From Cloacibacterium caeni (GTDB lineage: Bacteria; Bacteroidota; Bacteroidia; Flavobacteriales; Weeksellaceae): a stretch of 64,000 nt of DNA. The translations under genes were made by a program, and so were the position numbers. The notes under the pieces are model-generated. The model was not told the DNA's origin, did no database searches, and was given only the letters and a program-made list of their open reading frames with translations. The stretch covers positions 124,001 to 188,000 of the forward strand of contig NZ_OU015321.1 of assembly GCF_907163105.1 (NCBI RefSeq), read 5' to 3'. Shown here piece by piece: positions 8,170 through 16,482 of the stretch (positions within the stretch are counted from its first letter, which is position 1; each line of letters opens with the position of its first letter).

Positions 8170-8670
8170 ATGACAATAGACAACCAACAAGTAGTTGCAC
8201 TCAACTACGTTCTTCACACAGATGGAGAGAATAACGAAAAAGTTCTTGTAGAAAAATCAGATGCGGGAAATCCGCTTACTTTTTTATATGGAGTGGGAAT
8301 GATGATTCCAAAATTTGAAGAAAGCATCAAAGGATTAACTTCTGGCGATAAAGCTTCTTTCACAATTTTACCAGCAGAAGGTTACGGCGAAAGAAATCCT
8401 CAAGCAGTAGCACAATTGCCATTAGAAATGTTCAATGAATCAGGAATGCCACCAGTTGGTGCAATTCTTCCACTTTCAGATAATCAAGGAAATAATTTCC
8501 AAGCAGTAGTGGTAGAAGTTACTCCAGAAGTGGTAGTAGCAGACCTTAATCACCCAATGGCTGGAAAAACTTTATATTTCGATGTAGAAATAGTAGATCA
8601 TAGAGAAGCTACTGAAGAAGAACTAGCACATGGACATGCACACGGAATTGATGGTAACTCTGGTCACTAA
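8170..8670 (+). CDS. SlyD-like FKBP-type peptidyl-prolyl cis-trans isomerase
   Basis: 166 residues. FKBP core with LTFLYGVGMMIPKFEESIKG and GDKASFTILPAEGYGERNPQ, where the AEGYGE turn is characteristic of SlyD. The inserted chaperone flap follows (EMFNESGMPPVGAILPL), and the core closes with LNHPMAGKTLYFDVEIVDHR. The C-terminus HGHAHGIDGNSGH is a short histidine-rich tail, like the metal-binding tail of SlyD but much shorter. It likely assists protein folding in the cytoplasm, as no signal peptide is present. The 188 bp before it hold no clear promoter box. Confidence 0.92.
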   Translation: MTIDNQQVVALNYVLHTDGENNEKVLVEKSDAGNPLTFLYGVGMMIPKFEESIKGLTSGDKASFTILPAEGYGERNPQAVAQLPLEMFNESGMPPVGAILPLSDNQGNNFQAVVVEVTPEVVVADLNHPMAGKTLYFDVEIVDHREATEEELAHGHAHGIDGNSGH

Positions 8671-8720
8671 TTTCTAATCTTTTTTTGAAATTATACCTAA
8701 AAAAATATTTTAAAAACAAA

Positions 8721-8746
8721 AAATCCCGAAATTTTCGGGATTTTAT
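8721..8746 (+). terminator. Terminator after the SlyD-like gene
   Basis: AAATCCCGAAA pairs with TTTCGGGATTT, then a TTTTATTTT tail. The next gene starts only 9 nt later, so some readthrough is possible. Confidence 0.8.
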
Positions 8747-8754
8747 TTTATAAC

Positions 8755-8991
8755 ATGGAACAGACATCTAAAGATCCTTTACACGGGAAAAGATTAGACG
8801 CCATTCTGGAAGAATTGGTAGACTATTATAATGGTTTCGAAGAACTGGGAAAGCAAATAAACATCCGATGTTTCAACGAAAATCCGAGCATCAATTCTTC
8901 GCTTAAATTTCTACGAAAAACAGATTGGGCAAGGAAAAAAGTAGAAAGCCTTTATCTCTATGTATTAAGACAGAAGAAGAAAAATAAATAA
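8755..8991 (+). CDS. VF530 family DNA-binding protein (DUF2132)
   Basis: 78 residues. KDPLHGKRLDAILEELVDYY, the RCFNENPSINSSLKFLRKT core and WARKKVESLYLYVLR match the VF530 family throughout, at its usual length. The fold was solved for the Vibrio fischeri member and the family is annotated as DNA binding, but the physiological role is unknown. It is predicted cytoplasmic with a basic C-terminus (RQKKKNK). Confidence 0.88.
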   Translation: MEQTSKDPLHGKRLDAILEELVDYYNGFEELGKQINIRCFNENPSINSSLKFLRKTDWARKKVESLYLYVLRQKKKNK

Positions 8992-9018
8992 TGTTTTTAG
9001 TACATGTTAAAAATTAAT

Positions 9019-9146
9019 AAACCGCAAAAGAGACAAAAGAAAGGATTGAAAACAAGTATTTCAAAAGTAAAAAAAGTAAAATATTCTACTTTTTTTACTT
9101 TTGGATTGCTTTAAGAAATAGAAAGCTTTTGTCTCTTTTGTGGTTT
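9019..9146. repeat. 128-bp nested inverted repeat
   Basis: Outer 21-bp arms (9019-9039 and 9126-9146) match with one mismatch, containing AAAGAGACAAAAG and its complement. The inner 17-bp arms are perfect: 9062-9078 (CAAAAGTAAAAAAAGTA) with 9087-9103. It lies in a gene-free stretch (8992-9254) that also contains the AATCTGCGAG word near 9235. Confidence 0.85.
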
Positions 9147-9254
9147 TAAAAATCATTTTAAAAACTTGTCATGTTCTAAAATAATTTTGGCTGATTAGGT
9201 AATTAAAAAAAAAGTAAAATCAGCAGAATCCGCAAAATCTGCGAGAATTTAATT

Positions 9255-9650
9255 TTAATCCAAAAATTTCCCTGAAACATAATACCATTTTTTATCTACC
9301 TTTTTAAAAGTAGATAACTCATGATGAATATTTTCTTTCCCGAATTTATCAGTGAAATAGGCTTTAAATTCTACTTCTTTTTCGCTGGAATTGATGATTT
9401 CCAGTTTTGTCCAAGTGTTTTCTTTTCCCCAAGCTTCTAGTTCGCTTTTGTCATGAAATTTTCTTTTGTTGGGCAATGTGGTTTTCCATAAATATTCTCC
9501 ATTCGGAATTGCAAACGCAGCATAACGAGAGCGCATCAGTTCTTCCGCAGTTTTTGGAAACTCTTTTTTAGAATGAAACGGTTCGCAACAGTCTTGGTAT
9601 AATTTTCCTGAGCAACAAGAGCAATTCATCATCAAAAATTCATTTTCCAT
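9255..9650 (-). CDS. ychJ: YchJ family protein with SEC-C type zinc motif
   Basis: 131 residues. The N-terminal cysteine motif NCSCCSGKLYQDCCEPF resembles the SEC-C/YchJ zinc site. TAEELMRSRYAAFAIPNGEY and the later TWTKLEIINS and VEFKAYF strands are the NTF2-like YchJ core. Function is unknown. The ATG shares one base with the TAA stop of the upstream M3 peptidase gene (TAATG), so it is the second gene of an operon and probably translationally coupled. Two internal Met codons (residues 7-8) just before NCSCC could also serve as starts. Confidence 0.9.
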   Translation of the reverse strand: MENEFLMMNCSCCSGKLYQDCCEPFHSKKEFPKTAEELMRSRYAAFAIPNGEYLWKTTLPNKRKFHDKSELEAWGKENTWTKLEIINSSEKEVEFKAYFTDKFGKENIHHELSTFKKVDKKWYYVSGKFLD

Positions 9651-11737
9651 TAACCAAAAGCTCTTTTCAATAAACTTTCTACTTTCGGCTCACTTCCTCT
9701 GAAATTTTTATACAATTCCATTGGGTCTTTTGTTCCGCCACTTTCGAGCAACGTTTTAAATTTTTTAGAAATTAAAGGGTCAAAGACCCCGTTTTCTTTA
9801 AAATATTGAAACGCATCTGCATCTAAAACTTCTGCCCATTTATAAGAATAGTATCCCGCAGAATATCCTCCTTGGAAAATATGTGAAAAACTGGTGCTAA
9901 CAGCTGTTTCTACTAGAGTAGGATACACTTGAGTCGCTTTGATGGTTTCGGTTTCAAAGGTTTTTACATCTTCTACTTTTACGTTTTCGGCGTGATAAGA
10001 CATGTCCAAAATTCCGAAGCTGAGTTGTCTCAAGGTTTGATAACCTTCCATAAAGTTTTTAGAATCTTCTATTTTCTGAATTTTTTCATCTGGTAAAACT
10101 TCACCCGTTTGATAATGTTTCGCAAATTTTTTTAAGAATTCTGGTTCGTAACAGTAATTTTCTAAAAATTGTGAAGGCAATTCTACGAAATCCCATTTTA
10201 CAGAAGTTCCAGAAAGATTAGGATACTGGGTGTTCGCCAAAACGCCATGTAAAGCATGCCCGAATTCATGAAAAAGTGTGGTGACTTCATTGAAAGTCAA
10301 TAAACTTGGTGTTTCAGCAGTGGGTTTGGTGAAATTGCAAACAACAGAAATATGCGGTCTGTGATTTTTGCCATTTTTGATGTATTGATTTTTAAAACTC
10401 GTCATCCATGCTCCCGCTCTTTTTCCCTTTCTTGGATGATAATCGGCATAAAGCAAAGCTTTAAATTGTGTTCCGAGTTCCGGGTTTCGAGTTTCGAGTG
10501 ATTCTACATTCTCAATCTCATATCTCGTATCTCGTATCTCATATCTTTCAAAAATTTCATACGTTTTCACATCAGCGTGATATTTTTGAATGTCAATGGT
10601 TTCTACAAATTCTAACCCGAAAAGTTTTCCAGCTAACCCGAAAACCGCTTCTTGCACTTTGTCTAATTGGAAATAAGGTTTCAATTCTTCATCATTGAAA
10701 TCAAATTTTTGTTTTCTGAGTTTTTCGGCATTATAAGCATGGTCATAACTTTGCATTTCTGTAATTCCATCAGCTTTTGCTAAAACGGAAAGCTCTTCCA
10801 CATCTTTTTGAGCAAAAGGTTTTGCTTTGGTAAGCAATTCATTCAGAAATTCTAACACTTTCTGTGGAGATTTTGCCATTCTTTCTTCTAAAACATAATC
10901 TGCAAAAGATTTGTAGCCTAACAATTGCGCTTTTTCTTGACGAAGTTGTACCAATTCTTTGATGAGGTTTTGGTTGTCAAATTCACCGCCGTCAAAAGAT
11001 TTTTTTCCGTTTGCAATTGCCAATTCCTTTCTCAACTCACGATTTTCCGCATAAGTAAGAACGGGTAATAAACTCGGAAACTGAAGCGTAATCACATAAC
11101 CTTCTAGATTTCTTTCTTTTGCTTCTTCTTCATATTGCGCAAGAATTGCCTCTGGAATTCCAGCCAAATCTTCTTTGTTGGTCAAGTGTTTATAATATTG
11201 ATTGGTCGCTGCCAAAACATTTTGTCCGAATTGCAAAGATTTCTTAGAAAGCTCAATATTAATATTTTTGAGTTGTTCTTTTTTCTCGTCATTCAGCAAT
11301 GCTCCATTTCTTACAAAACCTTTGTAGGTTTCTTCTAGAAGCATTTTTTGCTCTTCGTTAAGCGTATAATGGTCTTTTTCGTCGTACACTTTTTTAATTC
11401 TAGAAAAAAGTTGTTCGTTTTGAGAAATTTTCGAAGCAAATTCGGTCAATAAAGGCGAAACTTCTTGAGCGATTTGTTGAATTTCGTCATTCGTTTCAGC
11501 AGAATTAAGGTTAAAGAAAATGTTAGAAACCACATCTAATTGTTCGCCAGAATAAGCCAGAGCTTCGATGGCGTTTTCGAAAGTTGGCGTTTCAGGATTT
11601 TGAGTGATTTCTTGTATTTCTTGCAAAGATTTGTCTATCAGTTCTTTGAATGCAGGTAAGTAATGTTCTTCTTTTATTTCTGCAAAAGGAGCTGATTGAT
11701 ATTTTGTATTGAAGGATTGTAAAAGTGGATTTGTCAT
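9650..11737 (-). CDS. M3 family metallopeptidase (oligopeptidase A / Dcp type)
   Basis: 695 residues, the usual length, without a signal peptide, hence a cytoplasmic oligopeptide-degrading enzyme. The zinc motif is HEFGHALHG at about residue 490 (His490, Glu491, His494), followed downstream by GTSVKWDFVELPSQFLENYC. ADYHPRKGKRAGAWMTSF is also a family segment. Between DVKTYEIFE and FKALLYADYH lies an unusual stretch (RYEIRDTRYEIENVESLETR and onward), about 20 residues longer than I expect, encoded by repeated words (see the repeat entry). It is divergent from the SRPBCC gene and co-transcribed with ychJ. Confidence 0.93.
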   Translation of the reverse strand: MTNPLLQSFNTKYQSAPFAEIKEEHYLPAFKELIDKSLQEIQEITQNPETPTFENAIEALAYSGEQLDVVSNIFFNLNSAETNDEIQQIAQEVSPLLTEFASKISQNEQLFSRIKKVYDEKDHYTLNEEQKMLLEETYKGFVRNGALLNDEKKEQLKNINIELSKKSLQFGQNVLAATNQYYKHLTNKEDLAGIPEAILAQYEEEAKERNLEGYVITLQFPSLLPVLTYAENRELRKELAIANGKKSFDGGEFDNQNLIKELVQLRQEKAQLLGYKSFADYVLEERMAKSPQKVLEFLNELLTKAKPFAQKDVEELSVLAKADGITEMQSYDHAYNAEKLRKQKFDFNDEELKPYFQLDKVQEAVFGLAGKLFGLEFVETIDIQKYHADVKTYEIFERYEIRDTRYEIENVESLETRNPELGTQFKALLYADYHPRKGKRAGAWMTSFKNQYIKNGKNHRPHISVVCNFTKPTAETPSLLTFNEVTTLFHEFGHALHGVLANTQYPNLSGTSVKWDFVELPSQFLENYCYEPEFLKKFAKHYQTGEVLPDEKIQKIEDSKNFMEGYQTLRQLSFGILDMSYHAENVKVEDVKTFETETIKATQVYPTLVETAVSTSFSHIFQGGYSAGYYSYKWAEVLDADAFQYFKENGVFDPLISKKFKTLLESGGTKDPMELYKNFRGSEPKVESLLKRAFG
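10468..10552. repeat. Repeat-word insertion inside the M3 peptidase gene
   Basis: On the plus strand, words of the type GTTCCGAG / GTTTCGAG (10463-10500) are followed by ATCTCATATCTCGTATCTCGT words (10516-10550). The same vocabulary (GTGTTCCGAGATTCGAGTGATT) occurs between two genes at 31005-31030. The string keeps the peptidase frame open. Confidence 0.7.
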
Positions 11738-11821
11738 CGTCTGTTCAAATTTTGGACTGTAAATTTAGTTAAATTAAAAATATTTACCTTTAAGGAATCA
11801 CAAAATAAACATTATAACACT

Positions 11822-12340
11822 ATGAAAAAGTTTTTAAAAATCCTTTTGGCGATTCTAGCCGTTTTGGTGATTGCCATGTTTGTCATTGGTGAAAAATATC
11901 ACTATGAAAAATCCATTGTCATTAACGCTCCTGCAGAAAAAGTGTATTCACATCTCAATTCTATGAAAGCATTTAATGAATGGAATCCTTGGATGAAATT
12001 AGACCCGCAGTTGCAATCTACCTATTCTGGAGTTTCTGGTCAGATTGGCGATCAACATTGCTGGAAAAGTGATAAAAAAGATGTAGGAAATGGTTGCCAA
12101 GAAATTACTGCGCTTATTCCAAATCAGAAACAAAGCACTAAAATGGCTTTTGAAGGTCAAGGTGAAGCCACTTCTGATATTGTATTGACACAAGAAGGAA
12201 ATGCTACAAAAGTGGTTTGGACGCTAGATGCAGAAATGGAATATCCTTCTAATCTTATGAAGCCAATGATGGATTACTGTATGGGTAAATCGTATGGAGA
12301 AGGACTCCAAAATTTGAAAAAACTTTCAGAAAAACCTTAA
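11822..12340 (+). CDS. SRPBCC (polyketide cyclase/START-fold) protein with an N-terminal membrane anchor
   Basis: 172 residues. Residues 1-22 form a hydrophobic helix (FLKILLAILAVLVIAMFVIG) that anchors or exports the protein. The SRPBCC fold follows: KSIVINAPAEKVYSHLNSMK, then FNEWNPWMKLDPQLQSTYSG, and a closing strand VVWTLDAEMEY with a C-terminal helix. The ligand is unknown. Such proteins are common in Flavobacteriia. It is monocistronic with its own terminator. Confidence 0.82.
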   Translation: MKKFLKILLAILAVLVIAMFVIGEKYHYEKSIVINAPAEKVYSHLNSMKAFNEWNPWMKLDPQLQSTYSGVSGQIGDQHCWKSDKKDVGNGCQEITALIPNQKQSTKMAFEGQGEATSDIVLTQEGNATKVVWTLDAEMEYPSNLMKPMMDYCMGKSYGEGLQNLKKLSEKP

Positions 12341-12361
12341 TGTAAAAATTTTAAAAATATT

Positions 12362-12389
12362 AAAAACGGGAAATTTCCCGTTTTTTTAT
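12362..12389 (+). terminator. Terminator after the SRPBCC gene
   Basis: Perfect stem AAAAACGGGAAA / TTTCCCGTTTTT followed by more T. Confidence 0.9.
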
Positions 12390-12434
12390 TTTTCGGTATT
12401 TCAAAAGAGAATTTTATCTTCGCTGAATATTTTA

Positions 12435-12890
12435 ATGAAGATGCTGATCAAAGATTATGATAAAACTGCACTGAGGAATTTTGTGAAAGACACGATTTCT
12501 GGGAAGATAAAAACGCTGGAGTTTTATCTCAACTTTACTTTGGAAGCAACGAGAGAAGTAAAGAAAACTTCTAAGTATGATTCGATAAGGGAAGAAATGC
12601 AAGAAGAAATTTATCACTTAGATAAACAAATGTTTGCGCTCAAAACCATGCAAAAGAAAATGAATCAGGTGCTTCATCATTCTTCGGATAGAGTAAAACT
12701 CGGTTCGTTGGTCATTACCAATAAAGCCAGATTTTATCTTTCGGTTTCTCTCGGCGAGTTTTTTTATGAAGGCGATCGGTTTTATGCGATTTCAGAAGAA
12801 AGTCCGATGGCTAAAATCATGTTGGGTAAAACCGAAGGCGAAGAATTTGTTCTCAACAGAATTCACCAAAAAATTGAAAAAATTATTTAA
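12435..12890 (+). CDS. GreA/GreB-type protein (elongation factor C-terminal domain)
   Basis: 151 residues. An N-terminal helical region (about 1-75, KSKYDS to MQKKMNQVL, likely coiled coil) is followed by a C-terminal domain with VKLGSLVITNKARFYLSVSL and ISEESPMAKIMLGKTEGEEF. The SP-x-A-x-x-LG-x-x-x-G signature is that of the FKBP-like domain of GreA/GreB, which binds RNA polymerase. The coiled-coil tip acidic pair of true GreA is not obvious, so it may be a Gre-factor homologue with another role. A degenerate -7 box, TATCTTCG, lies near 12415. Confidence 0.75.
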   Translation: MKMLIKDYDKTALRNFVKDTISGKIKTLEFYLNFTLEATREVKKTSKYDSIREEMQEEIYHLDKQMFALKTMQKKMNQVLHHSSDRVKLGSLVITNKARFYLSVSLGEFFYEGDRFYAISEESPMAKIMLGKTEGEEFVLNRIHQKIEKII

Positions 12891-12909
12891 TTAATTTTGT
12901 CAAATATCA

Positions 12910-12974
12910 ATAGGGGCGGACTTTAGTCCGCTTAATAATAATCAATCATTCAATTTGGCTTTAGCCAAAGCTTA
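12910..12974. repeat. Two-hairpin CTTTAG-core repeat, copy 1
   Basis: GCGGACTTTAGTCCGC (12915-12930) and TTTGGCTTTAGCCAAA (near 12954-12969) are two perfect hairpins sharing the core CTTTAG. A second copy of the same doublet is at 34807-34866 with a changed first stem. Confidence 0.85.
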
Positions 12975-12991
12975 ATAGTTTTTTTAAAAAA

Positions 12992-13501
12992 ATGAACAAT
13001 CCAGAAATTTTAAAACAAATCATAGAAAGCAGAAAAAGTACCTATCCCAAAGATTATACTGGCGAAGAAATTCCTCAGGAAATTTTACATGAAATTTTAA
13101 GTTCTGCACAGTTTGCTCCCAATCACAAGAAAACAAAACCTTGGAGATTCCGTGTTTTTAGAGGAGAAGAAAAACAGCAATTGGTAAAAGAAATTCAGAA
13201 AATTTACAAAGAAACAACACCAGAACACTTGTTTTTGGAGAAAAAATATCTTGATTTTGCTGATAAAATTGCCAAAACAGACACCGTTGTTACCATTTCT
13301 GTAAATTTCAGTGGTTTACTTCCAGAATGGGAAGAAATTGCAGCAACTTCGATGGCGGTTCAGAATATGTATTTAACCTGTACAGTAAATCAAATAGGCT
13401 GTTATTGGAGTTCTCACACAGTAATAAATCATCTCGGAGAGTTTCTGAATTTAGAAGAAAATCAACGTTGTCTCGGATTGTTTTATTTAGGGAAAATTTA
13501 A
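12992..13501 (+). CDS. Nitroreductase family flavoprotein (YdjA-like)
   Basis: 169 residues, slightly short for the family. N-terminal IIESRKSTYPKDYTGEEIP matches the FMN-binding arginine segment, then LSSAQFAPNHKKTKPWRFRV and the C-terminal AATSMAVQNMYLTCTVNQIG with GLFYLG. These are the standard FMN-binding positions of NfsA/YdjA-type NAD(P)H-dependent reductases. The substrate is not predictable. It follows a two-hairpin repeat and has no obvious promoter; the next gene, rpsP, has its own. Confidence 0.87.
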   Translation: MNNPEILKQIIESRKSTYPKDYTGEEIPQEILHEILSSAQFAPNHKKTKPWRFRVFRGEEKQQLVKEIQKIYKETTPEHLFLEKKYLDFADKIAKTDTVVTISVNFSGLLPEWEEIAATSMAVQNMYLTCTVNQIGCYWSSHTVINHLGEFLNLEENQRCLGLFYLGKI

Positions 13502-13539
13502 GTTCCACCTTCCAATAACAAACGCCAGTCAAAATTTTT

Positions 13540-13566
13540 TTGAAACAAAATATTTTACTATCTTTG
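13540..13566 (+). promoter_or_regulatory. Promoter of rpsP (TTG then TATCTTTG)
   Basis: TTG at 13540-13542 and TATCTTTG at 13559-13566. The ATG follows 49 nt later, so this message has a real leader, unlike many others here. Confidence 0.7.
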
Positions 13567-13615
13567 CACACTTAAAAATATTAACAGGGACGAGTTCCCA
13601 TAAATTCACAACAAT

Positions 13616-14173
13616 ATGTCAGTAAAAATTAGATTACAAAGACACGGTAAAAAAGGAAAACCTTTTTTCCACATCGTAGTAGCAGATGCTAGAGCAAGAA
13701 GAGATGGTAGATTCATCGAGAAATTAGGAATTTACAATCCAATTACTAACCCTGCAACAATTGAACTAGATGTAGATTCAGCTGTTAAATGGTTAAACAA
13801 TGGTGCTCAACCAACTGATACTGCAAGAGCTATCCTTTCTTACAAAGGTGCTTTATACAAAAAACACTTACAAGGTGGTGTAGCGAAAGGTGCTTTCGAC
13901 GAAGCTGAAGCTGAAAAAAGATTCAACGCTTGGTTAGAAGCTAAAGAAGCTACTGTAAACGCTAAAAAAGACGGTTTAACTCAGTCTAAAGAAGCTGCTA
14001 AAAAAGCTGCTCTAGAAGCTGAAGCTAAAGTAAACGAAGCTAGAATTGCTGCTGCTCAAGCAGAAGCTGATGCTAAAGCTGCTGAAGAAGCTGCAAACGC
14101 AGAACCTGTAGCTGAAGAAACTACTGAAGAAACTCCAGCTGCTGAAGCTGAAGGAACTGAAGCAGAAGCATAA
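13616..14173 (+). CDS. rpsP: 30S ribosomal protein S16 with long C-terminal tail
   Basis: 185 residues against about 80 in E. coli. The N-terminal 80 residues are classical S16 ([20 protein letters not shown], then [15 protein letters not shown] and [20 protein letters not shown]). The remainder is a helical, Ala/Glu/Lys-rich tail (for example [20 protein letters not shown]) ending in an acidic EEAEGTE-like region. Extended S16 proteins are known in Bacteroidota. It precedes rimM, a frequent rpsP neighbour, but a terminator and a new promoter separate the two here. Confidence 0.97.
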   Translation: MSVKIRLQRHGKKGKPFFHIVVADARARRDGRFIEKLGIYNPITNPATIELDVDSAVKWLNNGAQPTDTARAILSYKGALYKKHLQGGVAKGAFDEAEAEKRFNAWLEAKEATVNAKKDGLTQSKEAAKKAALEAEAKVNEARIAAAQAEADAKAAEEAANAEPVAEETTEETPAAEAEGTEAEA

Positions 14174-14196
14174 CAATTTTAGAAATAAAATGTACT

Positions 14197-14226
14197 AAAG
14201 ACGCAATTTATTGCGTCTTTATTCTT
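14197..14226 (+). terminator. Terminator after rpsP
   Basis: Perfect stem AAAGACGCAA / TTGCGTCTTT with a TTTA loop, followed by ATTCTTTT. Confidence 0.9.
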
Positions 14227-14237
14227 TTAAAACAAAG

Positions 14238-14245
14238 TATATTTG
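14238..14245 (+). promoter_or_regulatory. -7 promoter element TATATTTG for rimM
   Basis: Consensus -7 box between the rpsP terminator and rimM; the ATG is 56 nt downstream. Confidence 0.65.
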
Positions 14246-14301
14246 CATCATAAAACCAAATAAAATTTTTTTGGTTTTTAAAAATTTAAAAATATCAACC
14301 C

Positions 14302-14847
14302 ATGAAAAAAGAAGATTGCTATTTTTTAGGAAAAATTACCAGAAAACACGGTCTAAAGGGAAATGTAATTATAAAACTAGATACAGATCAACCAGAATTA
14401 TACCATAAACTGGAAGGGATTTTTGTAGAAGTGAACGGACTTCTCGTGCCTTTTTTTGTGGAAAAGCAACAATGGGGAAATGATAACTCTAAAATCATTA
14501 CTTTCAAGAATTCTTCTGAACAATTGGTAGAACAATCTATTGGCAAAAATGTTTTTTTACCACTTTCTACCTTACCTAAACTTTCAGGGAATCAATTTTA
14601 TTATCACGAAGTCATTGGGTATGAAATTAGAGAAGAAGATGGCAAATCTTGTGGTAACATTGTAGAAATAAACGACCAAACTGCACAACATTACTTTATC
14701 CTAAAATTAGCGGATAAAGAAATCATCATTCCGATTATCAAAGGCTGGATTCTAGAAGTAAACCGTGAAGAAAAATTTATCAAAATGCAATTGCCAGAAG
14801 GTTTGATGGATGTTTTCTTGACGCCTGCCAAGAATGACGAGCAATAA
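14302..14847 (+). CDS. rimM: 16S rRNA maturation factor RimM
   Basis: 181 residues. The N-terminal barrel begins CYFLGKITRKHGLKGNVIIK, matching the RimM signature G-x-I-x-x-x-H-G-x-x-G. The C-terminal PRC-barrel is seen in NQFYYHEVIGYEI, EDGKSCGNIVEI and IIPIIKGWILEVNREEK. RimM binds free 30S subunits through S19 and assists processing of 16S rRNA. The C-terminus MPEGLMDVFL-like stretch (LPEGLMDVFLTP) is typical of the Bacteroidota form. Confidence 0.95.
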   Translation: MKKEDCYFLGKITRKHGLKGNVIIKLDTDQPELYHKLEGIFVEVNGLLVPFFVEKQQWGNDNSKIITFKNSSEQLVEQSIGKNVFLPLSTLPKLSGNQFYYHEVIGYEIREEDGKSCGNIVEINDQTAQHYFILKLADKEIIIPIIKGWILEVNREEKFIKMQLPEGLMDVFLTPAKNDEQ

Positions 14848-14923
14848 AATTATTCTTTTCGAAAACTAATTTTTAAAACCGTAAAAATCTCCGCGTTACA
14901 TCAAAAATTACGCCAAAATTTCT

Positions 14924-14931
14924 TATTTTTG
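14924..14931 (+). promoter_or_regulatory. -7 promoter element TATTTTTG for asnS
   Basis: Overlaps the TTG at 14929 that would otherwise extend the asnS frame, so translation must start downstream, at ATG 14950. Confidence 0.7.
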
Positions 14932-14949
14932 CTGAATAATTATGAAGTC

Positions 14950-16398
14950 ATGAGTAAGAAGACCATTAAAGAAATTTTAGGAGATTATAAAAAACTTTTA
15001 CATCACGATATTACCATTCAAGGTTGGGTGAGAGCATTCCGTTCTAACCGTTTCATCGCGTTGAATGACGGTTCTACGATAAACAACATACAGATTGTAG
15101 TAGATTTCGAAAATTTCGACGAAGAAATCATCAAAAATATTAAAACTGCTTCTTCGCTTAAAATCACTGGTGAGGTAGTAGAAAGTGAAGGAAAAGGTCA
15201 AGATATAGAAATCATCGCGAAGAAAATTACAATTCTTGGTGATAATTTTTCTGAAGAAATGGAAAAAACCGTTCTTCAACCGAAAAAACACTCTTTGGAA
15301 GTTCTTCGTGAGCAGGCGCATCTAAGATTCAGAACCAATCTTTTCGGAGCGGTTTTCAGAGTGAGAAGTGCGGTAAGTTTTGCGATTCACCAGTTCTTTA
15401 ACCAAAATCATTTCTTCTATATGAACACGCCAATCATCACAGGTGCCGATGCAGAAGGTGCTGGTGAAATGTTTGGAGTGACGAATTTTGATTTAAACCA
15501 AATTCCAAGAGATGAAAACGGTGACATTGATTTTGCGCAAGATTTCTTTGGCAAAAAAACCAACTTGACGGTTTCTGGTCAGTTAGAAGCTGAAACTGCA
15601 GCAATGGGATTAGGTAGAGTGTATACTTTTGGGCCGACTTTCCGTGCGGAAAATTCTAATACTACTCGTCACCTTGCCGAATTCTGGATGGTAGAACCAG
15701 AAGTGGCTTTCAATAATTTGGAAGACAATATCGATTTGGCTGAAAATTTCTTGAAATATGTAATTGGCTATGTTTTAGAAAATTGCAAGGATGATTTGAA
15801 GTTTTTAGACCAAAGATTTGCTGAAGAACAAAAACAGAAACCAGAAAAAGATAGAGCAAAAGAAGGCTTAATAGAGAAACTAGAAAACGTAATCAAAAAA
15901 CGTTTCATGAGAGTTTCTTATTCTGAAGCCATCGAAATTCTATTGAATTCTAAAGAAAATAAAAAAGGAAAATTCCAGTTCCCAATTGAAGAATGGGGCG
16001 CAGATTTACAATCAGAACACGAGCGTTATTTGGTAGAAAAACACTTCGAGTCTCCAGTCGTTTTATTTGATTATCCTAAAGAAATCAAGGCATTCTACAT
16101 GAGATTAAATGAAGATGGAAAAACCGTAGCTGCAATGGATGTTCTTTTCCCTGGAATTGGAGAAATCATTGGTGGTTCACAAAGAGAGGAAAGATTAGAT
16201 GTTTTGAAAACCAAAATGCAAGAAATGCACGTAGATGAACATGAATTATGGTGGTATTTAGATACTAGAAAATTTGGTTCTGTTCCGCATGCTGGTTTCG
16301 GTTTAGGTCTAGAAAGATTAATTCTTTTCGTAACAGGAATGACCAATATTAGAGACGTGATTCCTTTCCCTAGAACTCCTAAAAACGCTGAATTCTAA
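14950..16398 (+). CDS. asnS: Asparaginyl-tRNA synthetase
   Basis: 482 residues from ATG 14950 ([10 protein letters not shown]). A longer reading from TTG 14929 would start inside the -7 box and is rejected. The N-terminal OB fold recognises the anticodon ([20 protein letters not shown]). The class II catalytic core has motif 2 ([20 protein letters not shown]) and motif 3 ([20 protein letters not shown]), with the AsnRS-specific [11 protein letters not shown]. It charges tRNA-Asn with asparagine. It is slightly longer than E. coli AsnS because of an insertion around residues 290-320 with many Lys and Glu. Its gene stands alone between rimM and rpoN. Confidence 0.97.
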   Translation: MSKKTIKEILGDYKKLLHHDITIQGWVRAFRSNRFIALNDGSTINNIQIVVDFENFDEEIIKNIKTASSLKITGEVVESEGKGQDIEIIAKKITILGDNFSEEMEKTVLQPKKHSLEVLREQAHLRFRTNLFGAVFRVRSAVSFAIHQFFNQNHFFYMNTPIITGADAEGAGEMFGVTNFDLNQIPRDENGDIDFAQDFFGKKTNLTVSGQLEAETAAMGLGRVYTFGPTFRAENSNTTRHLAEFWMVEPEVAFNNLEDNIDLAENFLKYVIGYVLENCKDDLKFLDQRFAEEQKQKPEKDRAKEGLIEKLENVIKKRFMRVSYSEAIEILLNSKENKKGKFQFPIEEWGADLQSEHERYLVEKHFESPVVLFDYPKEIKAFYMRLNEDGKTVAAMDVLFPGIGEIIGGSQREERLDVLKTKMQEMHVDEHELWWYLDTRKFGSVPHAGFGLGLERLILFVTGMTNIRDVIPFPRTPKNAEF

Positions 16399-16455
16399 AT
16401 AGAATTTCATAAAATTTTGAAATTAAAATGTAACAAAATCTGAAATCAAAAAACT

Positions 16456-16463
16456 TATTTTTG
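16456..16463 (+). promoter_or_regulatory. -7 promoter element TATTTTTG for rpoN
   Basis: Consensus -7 box 19 nt before the rpoN ATG. Confidence 0.65.
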
Positions 16464-16482
16464 AATTTCTAAATAATAAACA

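Noticed and set aside
14929-14949. TTG start adding seven residues to AsnRS
   Set aside because: The codon overlaps the -7 promoter box, so it would not be in the message.
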